Positions 42,301 through 53,979 of a stretch of 64,000 nt of DNA are shown piece after piece. The notes under the pieces were generated by a model, which had not been told where the DNA came from, made no database searches, and saw only the letters and a list, made by a program, of their open reading frames with translations. Made by a program: the position numbers and the translations under genes. Position 1 is the stretch's first letter; each line of letters starts with the position of its first letter. The stretch lies in NCBI RefSeq assembly GCF_000003815.2, contig NC_049981.1:3300666-3364665 (forward strand). The letters are read 5' to 3'. The DNA is from Branchiostoma floridae. Taxonomy: Eukaryota > Chordata > Leptocardii > Amphioxiformes > Branchiostomatidae.

Positions 42301-45300
42301 TGGAGATGTGATTATGCCAGGACTGGACCAAGAAGCGCACATAACGGGCATCAACTGGGCTGTTGAGTAGGTTTGTGACAGGAATGCTAATATCAACGTT
42401 GCCGGGGAAGACCTAAAAGGTAAACATACAATATCGATTAAGGTATGTCTTTTGTATGGTATGAGTTATCTAAATCTAAATTCGCATCACACCAATGCAA
42501 AATGGTCCCCATACATTCCGTCTTACACCAACTATAGCGCAGAATAACCAAATGATCAAATCCTCTTCGCTATGAAAAATTGCAAAGACAAATTTTGTTA
42601 CTCAGTGGTATTTTGTTTAATCTAGAGATAAAACACATATTTTGATATTTGAGTTACCATTTCTAAGCCATTGCTGTTAGCATATGAAATCCAAGAGATC
42701 CCATCTGAACAATACTGGAGTTTGTATGACGTCACCCACTGGTGTTCATGAGAAAGTCGACCCTGAATGATGGTACCCATGACGCTCTTCATTTCCCCTA
42801 GGTCCACCTGAAAGACAACGGTTGTTCTTTTATATAAAATGTACAATAAGAGGCAAGAAAAAAACGGGACTACCTGTTGAAGACGCATTCTGTATCCTGA
42901 AATCAGGACATATTGACCTACACTAATTTTTTACGTAAATATTTGAAATGCAAAAAAAAATACTTGAAATCATATCATGACATCAATTAAATTTTCCTTG
43001 CTGACGACTCGGACCAAATGGGCTGTAGCGGTACAATCCAAGCAGTCATCTCTGGTGTAGGTAACTAAAAAATTACCGAGACTTTGGACAAGAAATAACA
43101 AGGCGTTTTTTAAAGGACCCGACATCCCGGCAATTCACCAAGTGAACCTGATATTTACATGAAATTACCATACCTTTAACAGGGAAATAATTTACGATTG
43201 TCTAACTGCCTACCTGCAACCACTGCCCTATGGTGTTGTAACCTGCTGCCCAAGCGGCTCCCCCATTTAACCGCGCGCGGAAAGGCTCGAGACCTCTAGC
43301 TGAGGTCGATGATGCAGTGATGCTACCATGAGGTATGTCACCAGATTCCATCCCAAGTGGTTGGGGACAGGCTGGGAGGGGGGCTGCTGCTGAGGGATCA
43401 AGAAAATATAACAATTTGCAACTAGAGTGCTTTTTCCCAATTACAATAGTACTAGTATTATTGAACACTTGATAACGCAACATGTATCTCTAATCTAATT
43501 CTATACATGTCAAGCAATTTGACCTCCCTTTAGCTTCAACTTCACAATCATACGGCAGGTGAGAATGAAGTTGAAGAGTTAGTTGTTGTTTTTTAAGGAA
43601 GACTTAGTTGTTTCCTTCTATAGCTGCGCGTCGAACACTGGACTTTGTTAGAAGTCTCGCTACATTCTTACTAGTTTGCATCTTTACATGAAGAAATGTT
43701 TTTCTTTAATGTTTCCAGTCCCCTTTGATCGTGGTAGATATTGACAATATTCATCCGGGTTAAAACTTACTGGTGTTACAGCCCACAATCTCCACCCTCA
43801 TGGCGATGCGATTATGCCAGGACTGAACCACGAAACGCACATAACGGGCGTCAACTGGGCTGTCCAGTAGGTTCGTAACAGGTAGACTCACGTCGGCGTT
43901 GCCAGGAAAGACCTAACAGGATAAACGCAAATATTAGAGCATTTTCTTCTTTGTATCATATGTTAAATATTAAGCTCTATATCTGCACATCAATGACCAA
44001 ACCGTTTCCATACATCCCGTCCAAAACCAACGTATCAATCGAATGGATCGACACATTCCATCTAGGCTGAAGAAGAGTGATGGATGTCACTCGAAACGTC
44101 CGGAAGTAAATATCCGTTTTTATCCAGTTGTAGAGATTGAATTGCATTTGAATATTGCTTACCTGGATGTCTAACCTTCATAAACGAGTGGATCGACACT
44201 GTTTTACTACATGAAATTGGAGTATTTTTAGTTTAGAAAAAAATAGTACTAGTATATATCTTGATCTTCGACATACGATTTCTGAGCCATTGATGTCGGT
44301 ATAGGTCATCCAAGTGATTCGATCCGTGCTGTACAGGAGTTTGTATGACGTCACCCATTGGTGGTCATGAGAAAGACGTCCCTGAGCGATGGTGCCCATG
44401 ACGCGCTTCATTTCCCCCAAGTCCACCTAAAAAGCGATGGTTTTTTTATATAGAATAAATATTTTGGAGCAAAATAAGAAGGACCGAGAAGCAGGTCTAC
44501 CTCTCTTGAAGACACACTGTATGTCATAATCACCTCACCTCGCCTAGTCCCATCCTCATCAGGAGGGTTGGGGACTATATTACGGACACCTATATTGTTA
44601 TCTGACCTTCTTAATGAAGAAATCGTGCAGAATCCTTAGTCAAAATACCATACATAACCCCGAAAAGATTTCTCTGGCTGACAATACGGACCAAATGGTC
44701 TTGTTGAGGTAAGATGTAAAGTCCAATTAGGCTCCTTCAGGAAGGTAAATAGGTCTTGCCGAAACCTTTGACAATGTTTTGCTTTAATAAAGAAACATCA
44801 ATACCCGTGATTCACACAGATGATGAATACACTAACATTCACCATTGCGATAAGGATCTAATTTAAAGAACACGAGGATTCACTTTATGGCGATGTATGC
44901 CTACCTGCAACCACTGTCCGTTGATGTCATAGCTGGGTGACCAGGCGTATGAATGGTATGCTCCGCCGGCGTTTAACCTCCCTCGGTAAGGCTCGAGACC
45001 AGCAGATCGGCCATGATAAAGATAAAAAGAAGATGCAGTGATGCTGCCATGAGGTATGGCTCCAGATTCCATCCCAAGTAGATGTGGACAGGCTGGGACT
45101 GAGGCGGCAGCTGAGAGATGAAGATGAAACCATTGGCAACGTATGTATATAACGCTGTCAATTTTATTCGGTATGCACACTTAATTCCCAATTATGCTGT
45201 ACGTTATATTTTACCTTTTGTTGCTGTGTATGTAACTATGGGCGTCATTAAACAACACGATAGATTCTCACAATAATTGATTCTAAAAGAAATGCTGTCT

Positions 45301-46416
45301 GACAATGTTTCTGAAAATGCTACCCGAAGGATCTGTGTTAGTCAATCGTCTTATCCAGTCTAGCACACCAGTTTTCCAGTAACACGGCTAGTTAGTTGTG
45401 TCGTTACTTGCACGTACGGAAAGACGTAGTTTTCACCTCCGAAACCAGCGCATATAACTCAAAGCTTTGTTAAACGACTCGAATTCTCACAATAGAATTA
45501 CGATATTGGGAAAGATGTATTTGCCTGGTTATGATTTATAAAATGCTACCTGCTGAATCAGTTTGAATGCGTTTGCGATGAAGTATTTGTCGTTGAATGC
45601 TTTGAAACGGATAAATAAAAAAGGTCAAACTAAAGCTACTAGATTTAGCCGTGCAAAATTACTATCAATAAATCATAAGTAAATCGCTTTTGATGGCAAA
45701 CGTTGCCTCATAAATGATAGTACATCTTACTTTACTTTATCCTTCCGCTTATGCCTGGTGGGGGGCGTCGCGGGGGATAGTACATCGGCTACCAAAATTG
45801 TGTTTTCAGCACAAATTTGACAGATTAGGCCAGACGCTCTGTGAGCGTCACTCCTTCGTTACGGAACGCCGTGTAAAGGTATCGAAATGGAAACCTCACG
45901 GTTCTGACCCCAGCGATCTACATGTACTATCAATGACCTTGGAAAAGGCACTTACTCGACGTGTTACAGCCAACAATCTCCACTCTCATCGCGATGCGAT
46001 CATTCCAGGTCTGGACCACGAAACGCACATAACGGGCACCAACTGGGCTGTCCAGTAGGTTCGTTACAGGGAGGCTCATGTCGACGTTGCCTGGAAAGAC
46101 CTAAGAGTTGAAGGCATAATTAAGATCAGGGTATTTCTACTATTTTGTGCCGTACATCATATTCCGATTCATATTTTTATCAATTAATCAAAAGTCTCCG
46201 TACATCCCGTCTAAATCCAACAATATCACCAGTGCAAATCAACACCAAAAATATTTGAGGTACCATTTCTGATCCATTACTGCCAGCATATGTTGTCCAT
46301 GTAATTCGATCTGTACTGTAATGGAGTTTGTATGACGTCACCCAATAGCGGTCCTGATGATCAAGTCGACCCTGAATGATGGTGCCCATGACTAGCTTTA
46401 TTTCCCCTAAATCCAC
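30122..46416 (-). CDS. Multi-discoidin (F5/8 type C) domain gene, nine tandem domains, partial at both ends
   Basis: Twenty-four exons on the minus strand encode seven complete and two partial F5/8 type C domains. Every domain uses three exons. Exon 1 starts in phase 1 and carries the first cysteine (CPQPLGMESG). Exon 2 starts VDLGEMK in phase 0 and carries QGR..WVTSYKLQYS. Exon 3 starts VFPGN in phase 0, carries RYVRFVV and ends MRVEIVGCNT in phase 1. The two end cysteines are expected to form the domain's disulfide. Family knowledge: such jelly-roll domains bind phospholipid, carbohydrate or protein partners outside the cell. No signal peptide, membrane segment or other domain is visible, because both ends fall in sequence gaps. 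Linkers between domains are only about six residues, so the product would be a string of tightly packed discoidin units. The 1.18-kb array directly upstream may supply further exons. Confidence 0.85.
31011..32118 (-). CDS. Discoidin domain 8 of the array
   Basis: Exons at 31925-32118, 31380-31526 and 31011-31152. Exon 2 is one codon shorter than most (49 codons). Exon 1 reads GMESRTIPDG, losing the usual glycine after ESG. Frame is open throughout. Confidence 0.88.
32660..34746 (-). CDS. Discoidin domain 7 of the array
   Basis: Exons at 34544-34746, 33972-34121 and 32660-32801. Exon 1 shares the CPHLLGMESG start and the NAGGAYH..AWSPS insert with domain 2. The 1.17-kb second intron is swollen by an 866-bp TIR element (32998-33863). 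Exon 2 has GKMQ where the others have GEMK. Confidence 0.88.
32998..33863. mobile_element. 866-bp TIR element in a discoidin intron
   Basis: The left end AGGCCACGTTGATTTGATTA (32998-33017, continuing TTTGGACGACATCC) has a diverged reverse complement at the right end (about 33820-33863, ...TAATCAAATCAACATGGCCT). The ends share AGGCCA and TGGA.GACATCC with the GGCCA-type MITEs, so the two families are probably related. A poly-C tract lies at 33526-33540. No transposase frame. Confidence 0.7.
35290..35420 (-). repeat. SINE relic next to discoidin domain 6
   Basis: On the minus strand a degenerate tRNA-like start (TAGCTTAATGGG and GGTTCCATACCC, in the places of A and B boxes) is followed by AGTGGAGTGACGCC. 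A related relic lies at about 45815-45930 beside domain 1. Confidence 0.45.
35426..37197 (-). CDS. Discoidin domain 6 of the array
   Basis: Exons at 37004-37197, 36211-36363 and 35426-35567. Exon 2 (51 codons, DHQDRHWVTSYKL) matches domain 1. MITE copy 3 lies in the first intron, and a SINE relic (about 35290-35420) ends next to the donor of exon 3, in the same position as in domain 1. Confidence 0.88.
36466..36720. mobile_element. GGCCA-type MITE, copy 3 (one end only)
   Basis: AGGCCACAGCAAGTAGATTT at 36466, followed by sequence alignable with copy 1 as far as GACACTAGTGTGGTA (about 36665-36680). The opposite terminus is absent. Located in an intron of domain 6. Confidence 0.6.
37573..39476 (-). 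CDS. Discoidin domain 5 of the array
   Basis: Exons at 39295-39476, 37924-38073 and 37573-37714. It shares with domain 4 the residues DAEWVTSYKLQYSADRITW in exon 2, suggesting a recent tandem duplication. The exon 2 donor is GTGATA, weaker than in the other copies. The first intron carries a tRNA-derived SINE on the gene's own strand. Confidence 0.87.
38450..38710 (-). repeat. tRNA-derived SINE with (CAAA)n tail
   Basis: Read on the minus strand, TGGCGCAATCGGCAGG resembles a Pol III A box and GGATTCGAATCC (38652-38663) a B box, about 40 bp apart as in tRNA genes. A ~170-bp unrelated body follows, and the element ends in repeated CAAA (38450-38478). It is not a functional tRNA gene, because the acceptor and anticodon arms are not preserved. 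It sits in an intron of the discoidin gene. Confidence 0.7.
39905..41829 (-). CDS. Discoidin domain 4 of the array
   Basis: Exons at 41645-41829, 40444-40593 and 39905-40046. Exon 1 contains GRRAWKAFYNLIGQWLQ, closest to domain 5. Exon 2 has QGW where other copies have QGR. A 1.05-kb intron separates exons 1 and 2. Frame and splice sites are intact. Confidence 0.88.
42271..43389 (-). CDS. Discoidin domain 3 of the array
   Basis: Exons at 43214-43389, 42658-42807 and 42271-42412. Exon 1 is the shortest (58 codons plus two bases), having lost a few residues after ITASS. Exon 2 has an extra cysteine (KLQYCSD). The exon 3 donor is GTACGT instead of the usual GTAAGT. Confidence 0.88.
43771..45110 (-). 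CDS. Discoidin domain 2 of the array
   Basis: Exons at 44905-45110, 44277-44426 and 43771-43912. Exon 1 is the longest of the array (68 codons plus two bases) because of an insert around NAGGAYHSYAWSPS that it shares with domain 7. Both cysteines, WVTSYKL and MRVEIVGC are intact. The intron between exons 2 and 3 contains the possible Penelope-like fragment. Confidence 0.88.
44067..44180 (+). repeat. Possible Penelope-like element fragment with a hammerhead-type core
   Basis: CTGAAGA (44067-44073), a hairpin AGTGA/TCACT (44076-44091) and CGAAA (44092-44096) follow the order of the conserved core of hammerhead ribozymes. The next ~80 bp (TTTTTATCCAGTTG...TACCTGGATG) resemble the ends of Penelope-like elements as I remember them. 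A pairing helix I is not evident, so self-cleavage is doubtful in this copy. Confidence 0.35.
45815..45930 (-). repeat. SINE relic next to discoidin domain 1
   Basis: A degenerate minus-strand stretch with GGGGTCAGAACCGTGAGG and AGGAGTGACGCTC. It resembles the relic at 35290-35420 in sequence and in its position just 3' of a domain exon 3. Confidence 0.4.
45956..46416 (-). CDS. Discoidin domain 1 of the array (exons 2-3 only)
   Basis: Exon 2 is 46264-46416 (51 codons) and exon 3 is 45956-46100 (48 codons plus one base). Exon 3 has one more codon (Ser, before the donor) than any other exon 3 in the array. Exon 1, with the first cysteine, is not found in 46417-46720 and is probably lost in the gap at 46721-46820. 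Exon 2 contains DHQDRYWVTSYKL, matching domain 6 most closely. A SINE relic sits immediately 3' of exon 3, as in domain 6. Confidence 0.85.
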
Positions 46417-46720
46417 CTGAAAGACAAACAGTATGAAAAATAAGAAACAAAAAGAGCAAGTCTAACTATCTCTGGAATTCGGCCATATTCGGATATCCTG
46501 GCCAATTTTATACTTACACTTTCTCAATAGCCAATACTTGAAATCACAATTCCAAACATAACAAACTCGAAAAATTTGCCTGACCGACAGTTCCCGACAG
46601 GTAGTATAGGTTCCCCAGATGAAGGATAAGGGGTTGTTACCGAATGTTGTGTCATAAGAACCCTAGATTACTGGCATTCAATCACCGAACGATGGCGTTA
46701 CTTCAAAGATTATATTCTTG
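46417..46720. other. Unassigned sequence upstream of discoidin exon 2
   Basis: The expected exon 1 of discoidin domain 1 is not here, and no repeat is recognised. The stretch ends at a 100-N gap. Confidence 0.4.
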
Positions 46721-46820
46721 NNNNNNNNNNNNNNNNNNNNNNNNNNNNNNNNNNNNNNNNNNNNNNNNNNNNNNNNNNNNNNNNNNNNNNNNNNNNNNNN
46801 NNNNNNNNNNNNNNNNNNNN

Positions 46821-49800
46821 TGCGAAACCAGAAAATGATTCGTCTTTTCACCAGTTGGTCACCTAAGCTAATGGAGACATTGTTCCCTTCACTTAGACTC
46901 CTACATCCCCTTTCTAGACACTTTCAAGGCAAGCCTAAAGTCTATTCAAGGGCCCTGAAGGGTCTATAATGACTACTCGTGTGGATAGGGACAATCATAG
47001 AAAAGGCAAAAAGAATGAAAAAGAGTGTTGCAAGGCTAAATCACAACATTCACCTGGTCTAGGACCCCTCCCATAGGGGAATCACCCCCCCCCCCCCAAC
47101 AATTTACCCCCAGAATACCAAAATCAAGTCCTCTGTACACTGTCCCTGGTCTGCAGTCTGGCACTGATTGGAGGGATGGCTAAAAAACAAGGAAGAGAGC
47201 CAAAAATAACAAAAAATGGGGTAAATCTCAAGTAAATGACAGTCACCTGAACCCTATACCTTGCTCAGGTAACAGATCCATGACAAAAAAGCCCTTAAAA
47301 TGAACAGGAATGGCCTAATCCATGCCTACCTGAATCACTACAGGGGAGACGATGACATTAGAATTTCACCCACTAATACATGCGTTCCAATGGGAGAGTT
47401 GAGGAAACAAATATGCAATTATCTCAAGAATAAAAAGTTCAAGCCATACAAACTTACCTTCAAATGATAGCCTACTACATCCAGTCTCGGCAAATTCCTT
47501 GGCAAGAATTTCTATACGGCTAATCTTTTGATACACCCCCCTAATTAGAGCCCTTGGATTGGCCCATTTGGCTGAAAACAGCATTCTGGCGACGATACCA
47601 CTATTTCAGGGGGGTGCGGAAACCCCCTCGATGGAGAAAGGTCATTTTTTACAACTAATTCTACCAGTGTAGGGTCTTTCCTACTGCAGCCACTCCCAAA
47701 ATGCCCAGATTTCACATAAAATCCCACCAAGAAAGGCTTTTCAATGGTTTAAAGCCTTGTTTTTATTTGAGATCTCTCACCGTGGGCTCTAGGCGCCTGC
47801 GCTAATGCTTACGTCACCCCTTCTAGTAAATTCAAGTTCACAATTGACAGATGTCAATCATATCACCCACTGCGGGGTAGGGGTGTGAAGTAAAAACCAT
47901 CAATATCAAAGACCTCTGATAAGAAACACTCCCCTGGGGATTGATGACCTACCTGTGCCAGGCCTGCACTGTGGACCTGGGCTAGGGATGCTGGCTACAG
48001 GTGGAATTTGACAGAAACAAGTGAATAAAGCCAAAAGTTGGTCACCTAAGCTAATGGAGACATTGTTCCCTTCACTTAGACTCCTACATCCCCTTTCTAG
48101 ACACTTTCAAGGCAAGCCTAAAGTCTATTCAAGGGCCCTGAAGGGTCTATAATGACTACTCGTGTGGATAGGGACAATCATAGAAAAGGCAAAAAGAATA
48201 AAAAAGAGTGTTGCAAGGCTAAATCACAACATTCACCTGGTCTAGGACCCCTCCCATAGGGGAATCACCCCCCCTCCCCAACAATTTACCCCCAGAATAC
48301 CAAAATCAAGTCCTCTGTACACTGTCCCTGGTCTGCAGTCTGGCACTGATTGGAGGGATGGCTAAAAAACAAGGAAGAGAGCCAAAAATAACAAAAAAAT
48401 GGGGAAATCTCAAGTAAATGACAGTCACCTGAACCCTATACCTTGCTCAGGTAACAGATCCATGACAAAAAAGCCCTTAAAATGAACAGGAATGGCCTAA
48501 TCCATGCCTACCTGAATCACTACAGGGGAGACGATGACATTAGAATTTCAGCCACTAATACATGCGTTCCAATGGGAGAGTTGAGGAAACAAATATGCAA
48601 TTATCTCAAGAATAAAAAGTTCAAGCCATACAAACTTACCTTCAAATGATAGCCTAATATGTCCAGTCTCGGCAAATTCCTTGGCAAGAATTTCTATACG
48701 GCTAATCTTTTGATACACCCCCCTAATTAGAGCCCTTGGATTGGCCCATTTGGCTGAAAACAGCATTCTGGCGACGATACCACTATTTCAGGGGGGTGCG
48801 GAAACCCCCTCGATGGAGAAAGGTCATTTTTTACAACTAATTCTACCAGTGTAGGCTCTTTCCTACTGCAGCCACTCCCAAAATGCCCAGATTTCACATA
48901 AAATCCCACCAAGAAAGGCTTTTCAATGGTTTAAAGCCTTGTTTTTATTTGAGATCTCTCACCGTGGGCTCTAGGCGCCTGCGCTAATGCTTACGTCACC
49001 CCTTCTAGTAAATTCAAGTTCACAATTGACAGATGTCAATCATATCACCCACTGCGGGGTAGGGGTGTGAAGTAAAAACCATCAATATCAAAGACCTCTG
49101 ATAAGAAACACTCCCCTGGGGATTGATGACCTACCTGTGCCAGGCCTGCACTGTGGACCTGGGCTAGGGATGCTGGCTACAGGTGGAATTTGACAGAAAC
49201 AAGTGAATAAAGCCAAAAGTTGGTCACCTAAGCTAATGGAGACATTGTTCCCTTCACTTAGACTCCTACATCCCCTTTCTAGACACTTTCAAGGCAAGCC
49301 TAAAGTCTATTCAAGGGCCCTGAAGGGTCTATAATGACTACTCGTGTGGATAGGGACAATCATAGAAAAGGCAAAAAGAATGAAAAAGAGTGTTGCAAGG
49401 CTAAATCACAACATTCACCTGGTCTAGGACCCCTCCCATAGGGGAATCACCCCCCCCCCCCCAACAATTACCCCCAGAATACCAAAATCAAGTCCTCTGT
49501 ACACTGTCCCTGGTCTGCAGTCTGGCACTGATTGGAGGGATGGCTAAAAAACAAGGAAGAGAGCCAAAAATCACAAAAAATGGGGTAAATCTCAAGTAAA
49601 TGACAGTCACCTGAACCCTATACCTTGCTCAGGTAACAGATCCATGACAAATAAGCCCTTAAAATGAACAGGAATGGCCTAATCCATGCCTACCTGAATC
49701 ACTACATTCTAGTAAATTCAAGTTCACAATTGACAGATGTCAATCATATAACCCACTGCGGGGTAGGGCTGTGAAGTAAAAACCATCAATATCAAAGACC

Positions 49801-52800
49801 TCTGATAAGAAACACTCCCCTGGGGATTGATGACCTACCTGTGCCAGGCCTGCACTGTGGACCTGGGCTAGGGATGCTGGCTACAGGTGGAATTTGACAG
49901 AAACAAGTGAATAAAGCCAAAAGTTGGTCACCTAAGCTAATGGAGACATTGTTCCCTTCACTTAGACTCCTACATCCCCTTTCTAGACACTTTCAAGGCA
50001 AGCCTAAAGTCTATTCAAGGGCCCTNNNNNNNNNNNNNNNNNNNNNNNNNNNNNNNNNNNNNNNNNNNNNNNNNNNNNNNNNNNNNNNNNNNNNNNNNNN
50101 NNNNNNNNNNNNNNNNNNNNNNNNNNNNNNNNNNNNNNNNNNNNNNNNNNNNNNNNNNNCCCCCCCAACAATTTACCCCCAGAATACCAAAATCAAGTCC
50201 TCTGTACACTGTCCCTGGTCTGCAGTCTGGCACTGATTGGAGGGATGGCTAAAAAACAAGGAAGAGAGCCAAAAATAACAAAAAATGGGGTAAATCTCAA
50301 GTAAATGACAGTCACCTGAACCCTATACCTTGCTCAGGTAACAGATCCATGACAAAAAAGCCCTTAAAATGAACAGGAATGGCCTAATCCATGCCTACCT
50401 GAATCACTACAGGGGAGACGAGGCCATTAGAATTTCAGCCACTAATACATGCGTTCCAATGGGAGAGTTGAGGAAACAAATATGCAATTATCTCAAGAAT
50501 AAAAAGTTCAAGCCATACAAACTTACCTTCAAATGATAGCCTAATATGTCCAGTCTCGGCAAATTCCTTGGCAAGAATTTCTATACGGCTAATCTTTTGA
50601 TACACCCCCCTAATTAGAGCCCTTGGATTGGCCCATTTGGCTGAAAACAGCATTCTGGCGACGATACCACTATTTCAGGGGGGTGCGGAAACCCCCTCGA
50701 TGGAGAAAGGTCATTTTTTACAACTAATTCTACCAGTGTAGGCTCTTTCCTACTGCAGCCACTCCCAAAATGCCCAGATTTCACATAAAATCCCACCAAG
50801 AAAGGCTTTTCAATGGTTTAAAGCCTTGTTTTTATTTGAGATCTCTCACCGTGGGCTCTAGGCGCCTGCGCTAATGCTTACGTCACCCCTTCTAGTAAAT
50901 TCAAGTTCACAATTGACAGATGTCAATCATATAACCCACTGCGGGGTAGGGGTGTGAAGTAAAAACCATCAATATCAAAGACCTCTGATAAGAAACACTC
51001 CCCTGGGGATTGATGACCTACCTGTGCCAGGCCTGCACTGTGGACCTGGGCTAGGGATGCTGGCTACAGGTGGAATTTGACAGAAACAAGTGAATAAAGC
51101 CAAAAGTTGGTCACCTAAGCTAATGGAGACATTGTTCCCTTCACTTAGACTCCTACATCCCCTTTCTAGACACTTTCAAGGCAAGCCTAAAGTCTATTCA
51201 AGGGCCCTGAAAGGTATATAATGACTACTCGTGTGGATAGGGACAATCATAGAAAAGGCAAAAAGAATGAAAAAGAGTGTTGCAAGGCTAAATCACAACA
51301 TTCACCTGGTCTAGGACCCCTCCCATAGGGGAATCACCCCCCCCCCCCCAACAATTTACCCCCAGAATACCAAAATCAAGTCCTCTGTACACTGTCCCTG
51401 GTCTGCAGTCTGGCACTGATTGGAGGGATGGCTAAAAAACAAGGAAGAGAGCCAAAAATAACAAAAAATGGGGTAAATCTCAAGTAAATGACAGTCACCT
51501 GAACCCTATACCTTGCTCAGGTAACAGATCCATGACAAAAAAGCCCTTAAAATGAACAGGAATGGCCTAATCCATGCCTACCTGAATCACTACAGGGGAG
51601 ACGAGGCCATTAGAATTTCAGCCACTAATACATGCGTTCCAATGGGAGAGTTGAGGAAACAAATATGCAATTATCTCAAGAATAAAAAGTTCAAGCCATA
51701 CAAACTTACCTTCAAATGATAGCCTAATATGTCCAGTCTCGGCAAATTCCTTGGCAAGAATTTCTATACGGCTAATCTTTTGATACACCCCCCTAATTAG
51801 AGCCCTTGGATTGGCCCATTTGGCTGAAAACAGCATTCTGGCGACGATACCACTATTTCAGGGGGGTGCGGAAACCCCCTCGATGGAGAAAGGTCATTTT
51901 TTACAACTAATTCTACCAGTGTAGGCTCTTTCCTACTGCAGCCACTCCCAAAATGCCCAGATTTCACATAAAATCCCACCAAGAAAGGCTTTTCAATGGT
52001 TTAAAGCCTTGTTTTTATTTGAGATCTCTCACCGTGGGCTCTAGGCGCCTGCGCTAATGCTTACGTCACCCCTTCTAGTAAATTCAAGTTCACAATTGAC
52101 AGATGTCAATCATATAACCCACTGCGGGGTAGGGGTGTGAAGTAAAAACCATCAATATCAAAGACCTCTGATAAGAAACACTCCCCTGGGGATTGATGAC
52201 CTACCTGTGCCAGGCCTGCACTGTGGACCTGGGCTAGGGATGCTGGCTACAGGTGGAATTTGACAGAAACAAGTGAATAAAGCCAAAAGTTGGTCACCTA
52301 AGCTAATGGAGACATTGTTCCCTTCACTTAGACTCCTACATCCCCTTTCTAGACACTTTCAAGGCAAGCCTAAAGTCTATTCAAGGGCCCTGAAAGGTAT
52401 ATAATGACTACTCGTGTGGACAGGGACAATCATAGAAAAGGCAAAAAGAATAAAAAAGAGTGTTGCAAGGCTAAATCACAACATTCACCTGGTCTAGGAC
52501 CCCTCCCATAGGGGAATCACCCCCCCTCCCCAACAATTTACCCCCAGAATACCAAAATCAAGTCCTCTGTACACTGTCCCTGGTCTGCAGTCTGGCACTG
52601 ATTGGAGGGATGGCTAAAAAACAAGGAAGAGAGCCAAAAATAACAAAAAATGGGGTAAATCTCAAGTAAATGACAGTCACCTGAACCCTATACCTTGCTC
52701 AGGTAACAGATCCATGACAAAAAAGCCCTTAAAATGAACAGGAATGGCCTAATCCATGCCTACCTGAATCACTACAGGGGAGACGAGGCCATTAGAATTT

Positions 52801-53979
52801 CAGCCACTAATACATGCGTTCCAATGGGAGAGTTGAGGAAACAAATATGCAATTATCTCAAGAATAAAAAGTTCAAGCCATACAAACTTACCTTCAAATG
52901 ATAGCCTAATATGTCCAGTCTCGGCAAATTCCTTGGCAAGAATTTCTATACGGCTAATCTTTTGATACACCCCCCTAATTAGAGCCCTTGGATTGGCCCA
53001 TTTGGCTGAAAACAGCATTCTGGCGACGATACCACTATTTCAGGGGGGTGCGGAAACCCCCTCGATGGAGAAAGGTCATTTTTTACAACTAATTCTACCA
53101 GTGTAGGGTCTTTCCTACTGCAGCCACTCCCAAAATGCCCAGATTTCACATAAAATCCCACCAAGAAAGGCTTTTCAATGGTTTAAAGCCTTGTTTTTAT
53201 TTGAGATCTCTCACCGTGGGCTCTAGGCGCCTGCGCTAATGCTTACGTCACCCCTTCTAGTAAATTCAAGTTCACAATTGACAGATGTCAATCATATCAC
53301 CCACTGCGGGGTAGGGGTGTGAAGTAAAAACCATCAATATCAAAGACCTCTGATAAGAAACACTCCCCTGGGGATTGATGACCTACCTGTGCCAGGCCTG
53401 CACTGTGGACCTGGGCTAGGGATGCTGGCTACAGGTGGAATTTGACAGAAACAAGTGAATAAAGCCAAAAGTTGGTCACCTAAGCTAATGGAGACATTGT
53501 TCCCTTCACTTAGACTCCTACATCCCCTTTCTAGACACTTTCAAGGCAAGCCTAAAGTCTATTCAAGGGCCCTGAAAGGTATATAATGACTACTCGTGTG
53601 GACAGGGACAATCATAGAAAAGGCAAAAAGAATAAAAAAGAGTGTTGCAAGGCTAAATCACAACATTCACCTGGTCTAGGACCCCTCCCATAGGGGAATC
53701 ACCCCCCCCCCCCAACAATTTACCCCCAGAATACCAAAATCAAGTCCTCTGTACACTGTCCCTGGTCTGCAGTCTGGCACTGATTGGAGGGATGGCTAAA
53801 AAACAAGGAAGAGAGCCAAAAATAACAAAAAATGGGGTAAATCTCAAGTAAATGACAGTCACCTGAACCCTATACCTTGCTCAGGTAACAGATCCATGAC
53901 AAAAAAGCCCTTAAAATGAACAGGAATGGCCTAATCCATGCCTACCTGAATCACTCTACAGGGGAGACGATGACATAGA
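46821..53979 (-). repeat. Seven tandem copies of a 1.18-kb unit
   Basis: Using TTGGTCACCTAAGC as a landmark, units begin at 46855, 48038, 49220, 49924, 51107, 52290 and 53472, with periods of 1183, 1182, 704, 1183, 1183 and 1182. The third unit has lost about 478 bp, and the last is cut by the gap at 53980. Units differ by only a few substitutions and by the length of a C run, so amplification or homogenisation is recent. The gap at 50026-50159 is internal. Confidence 0.95.
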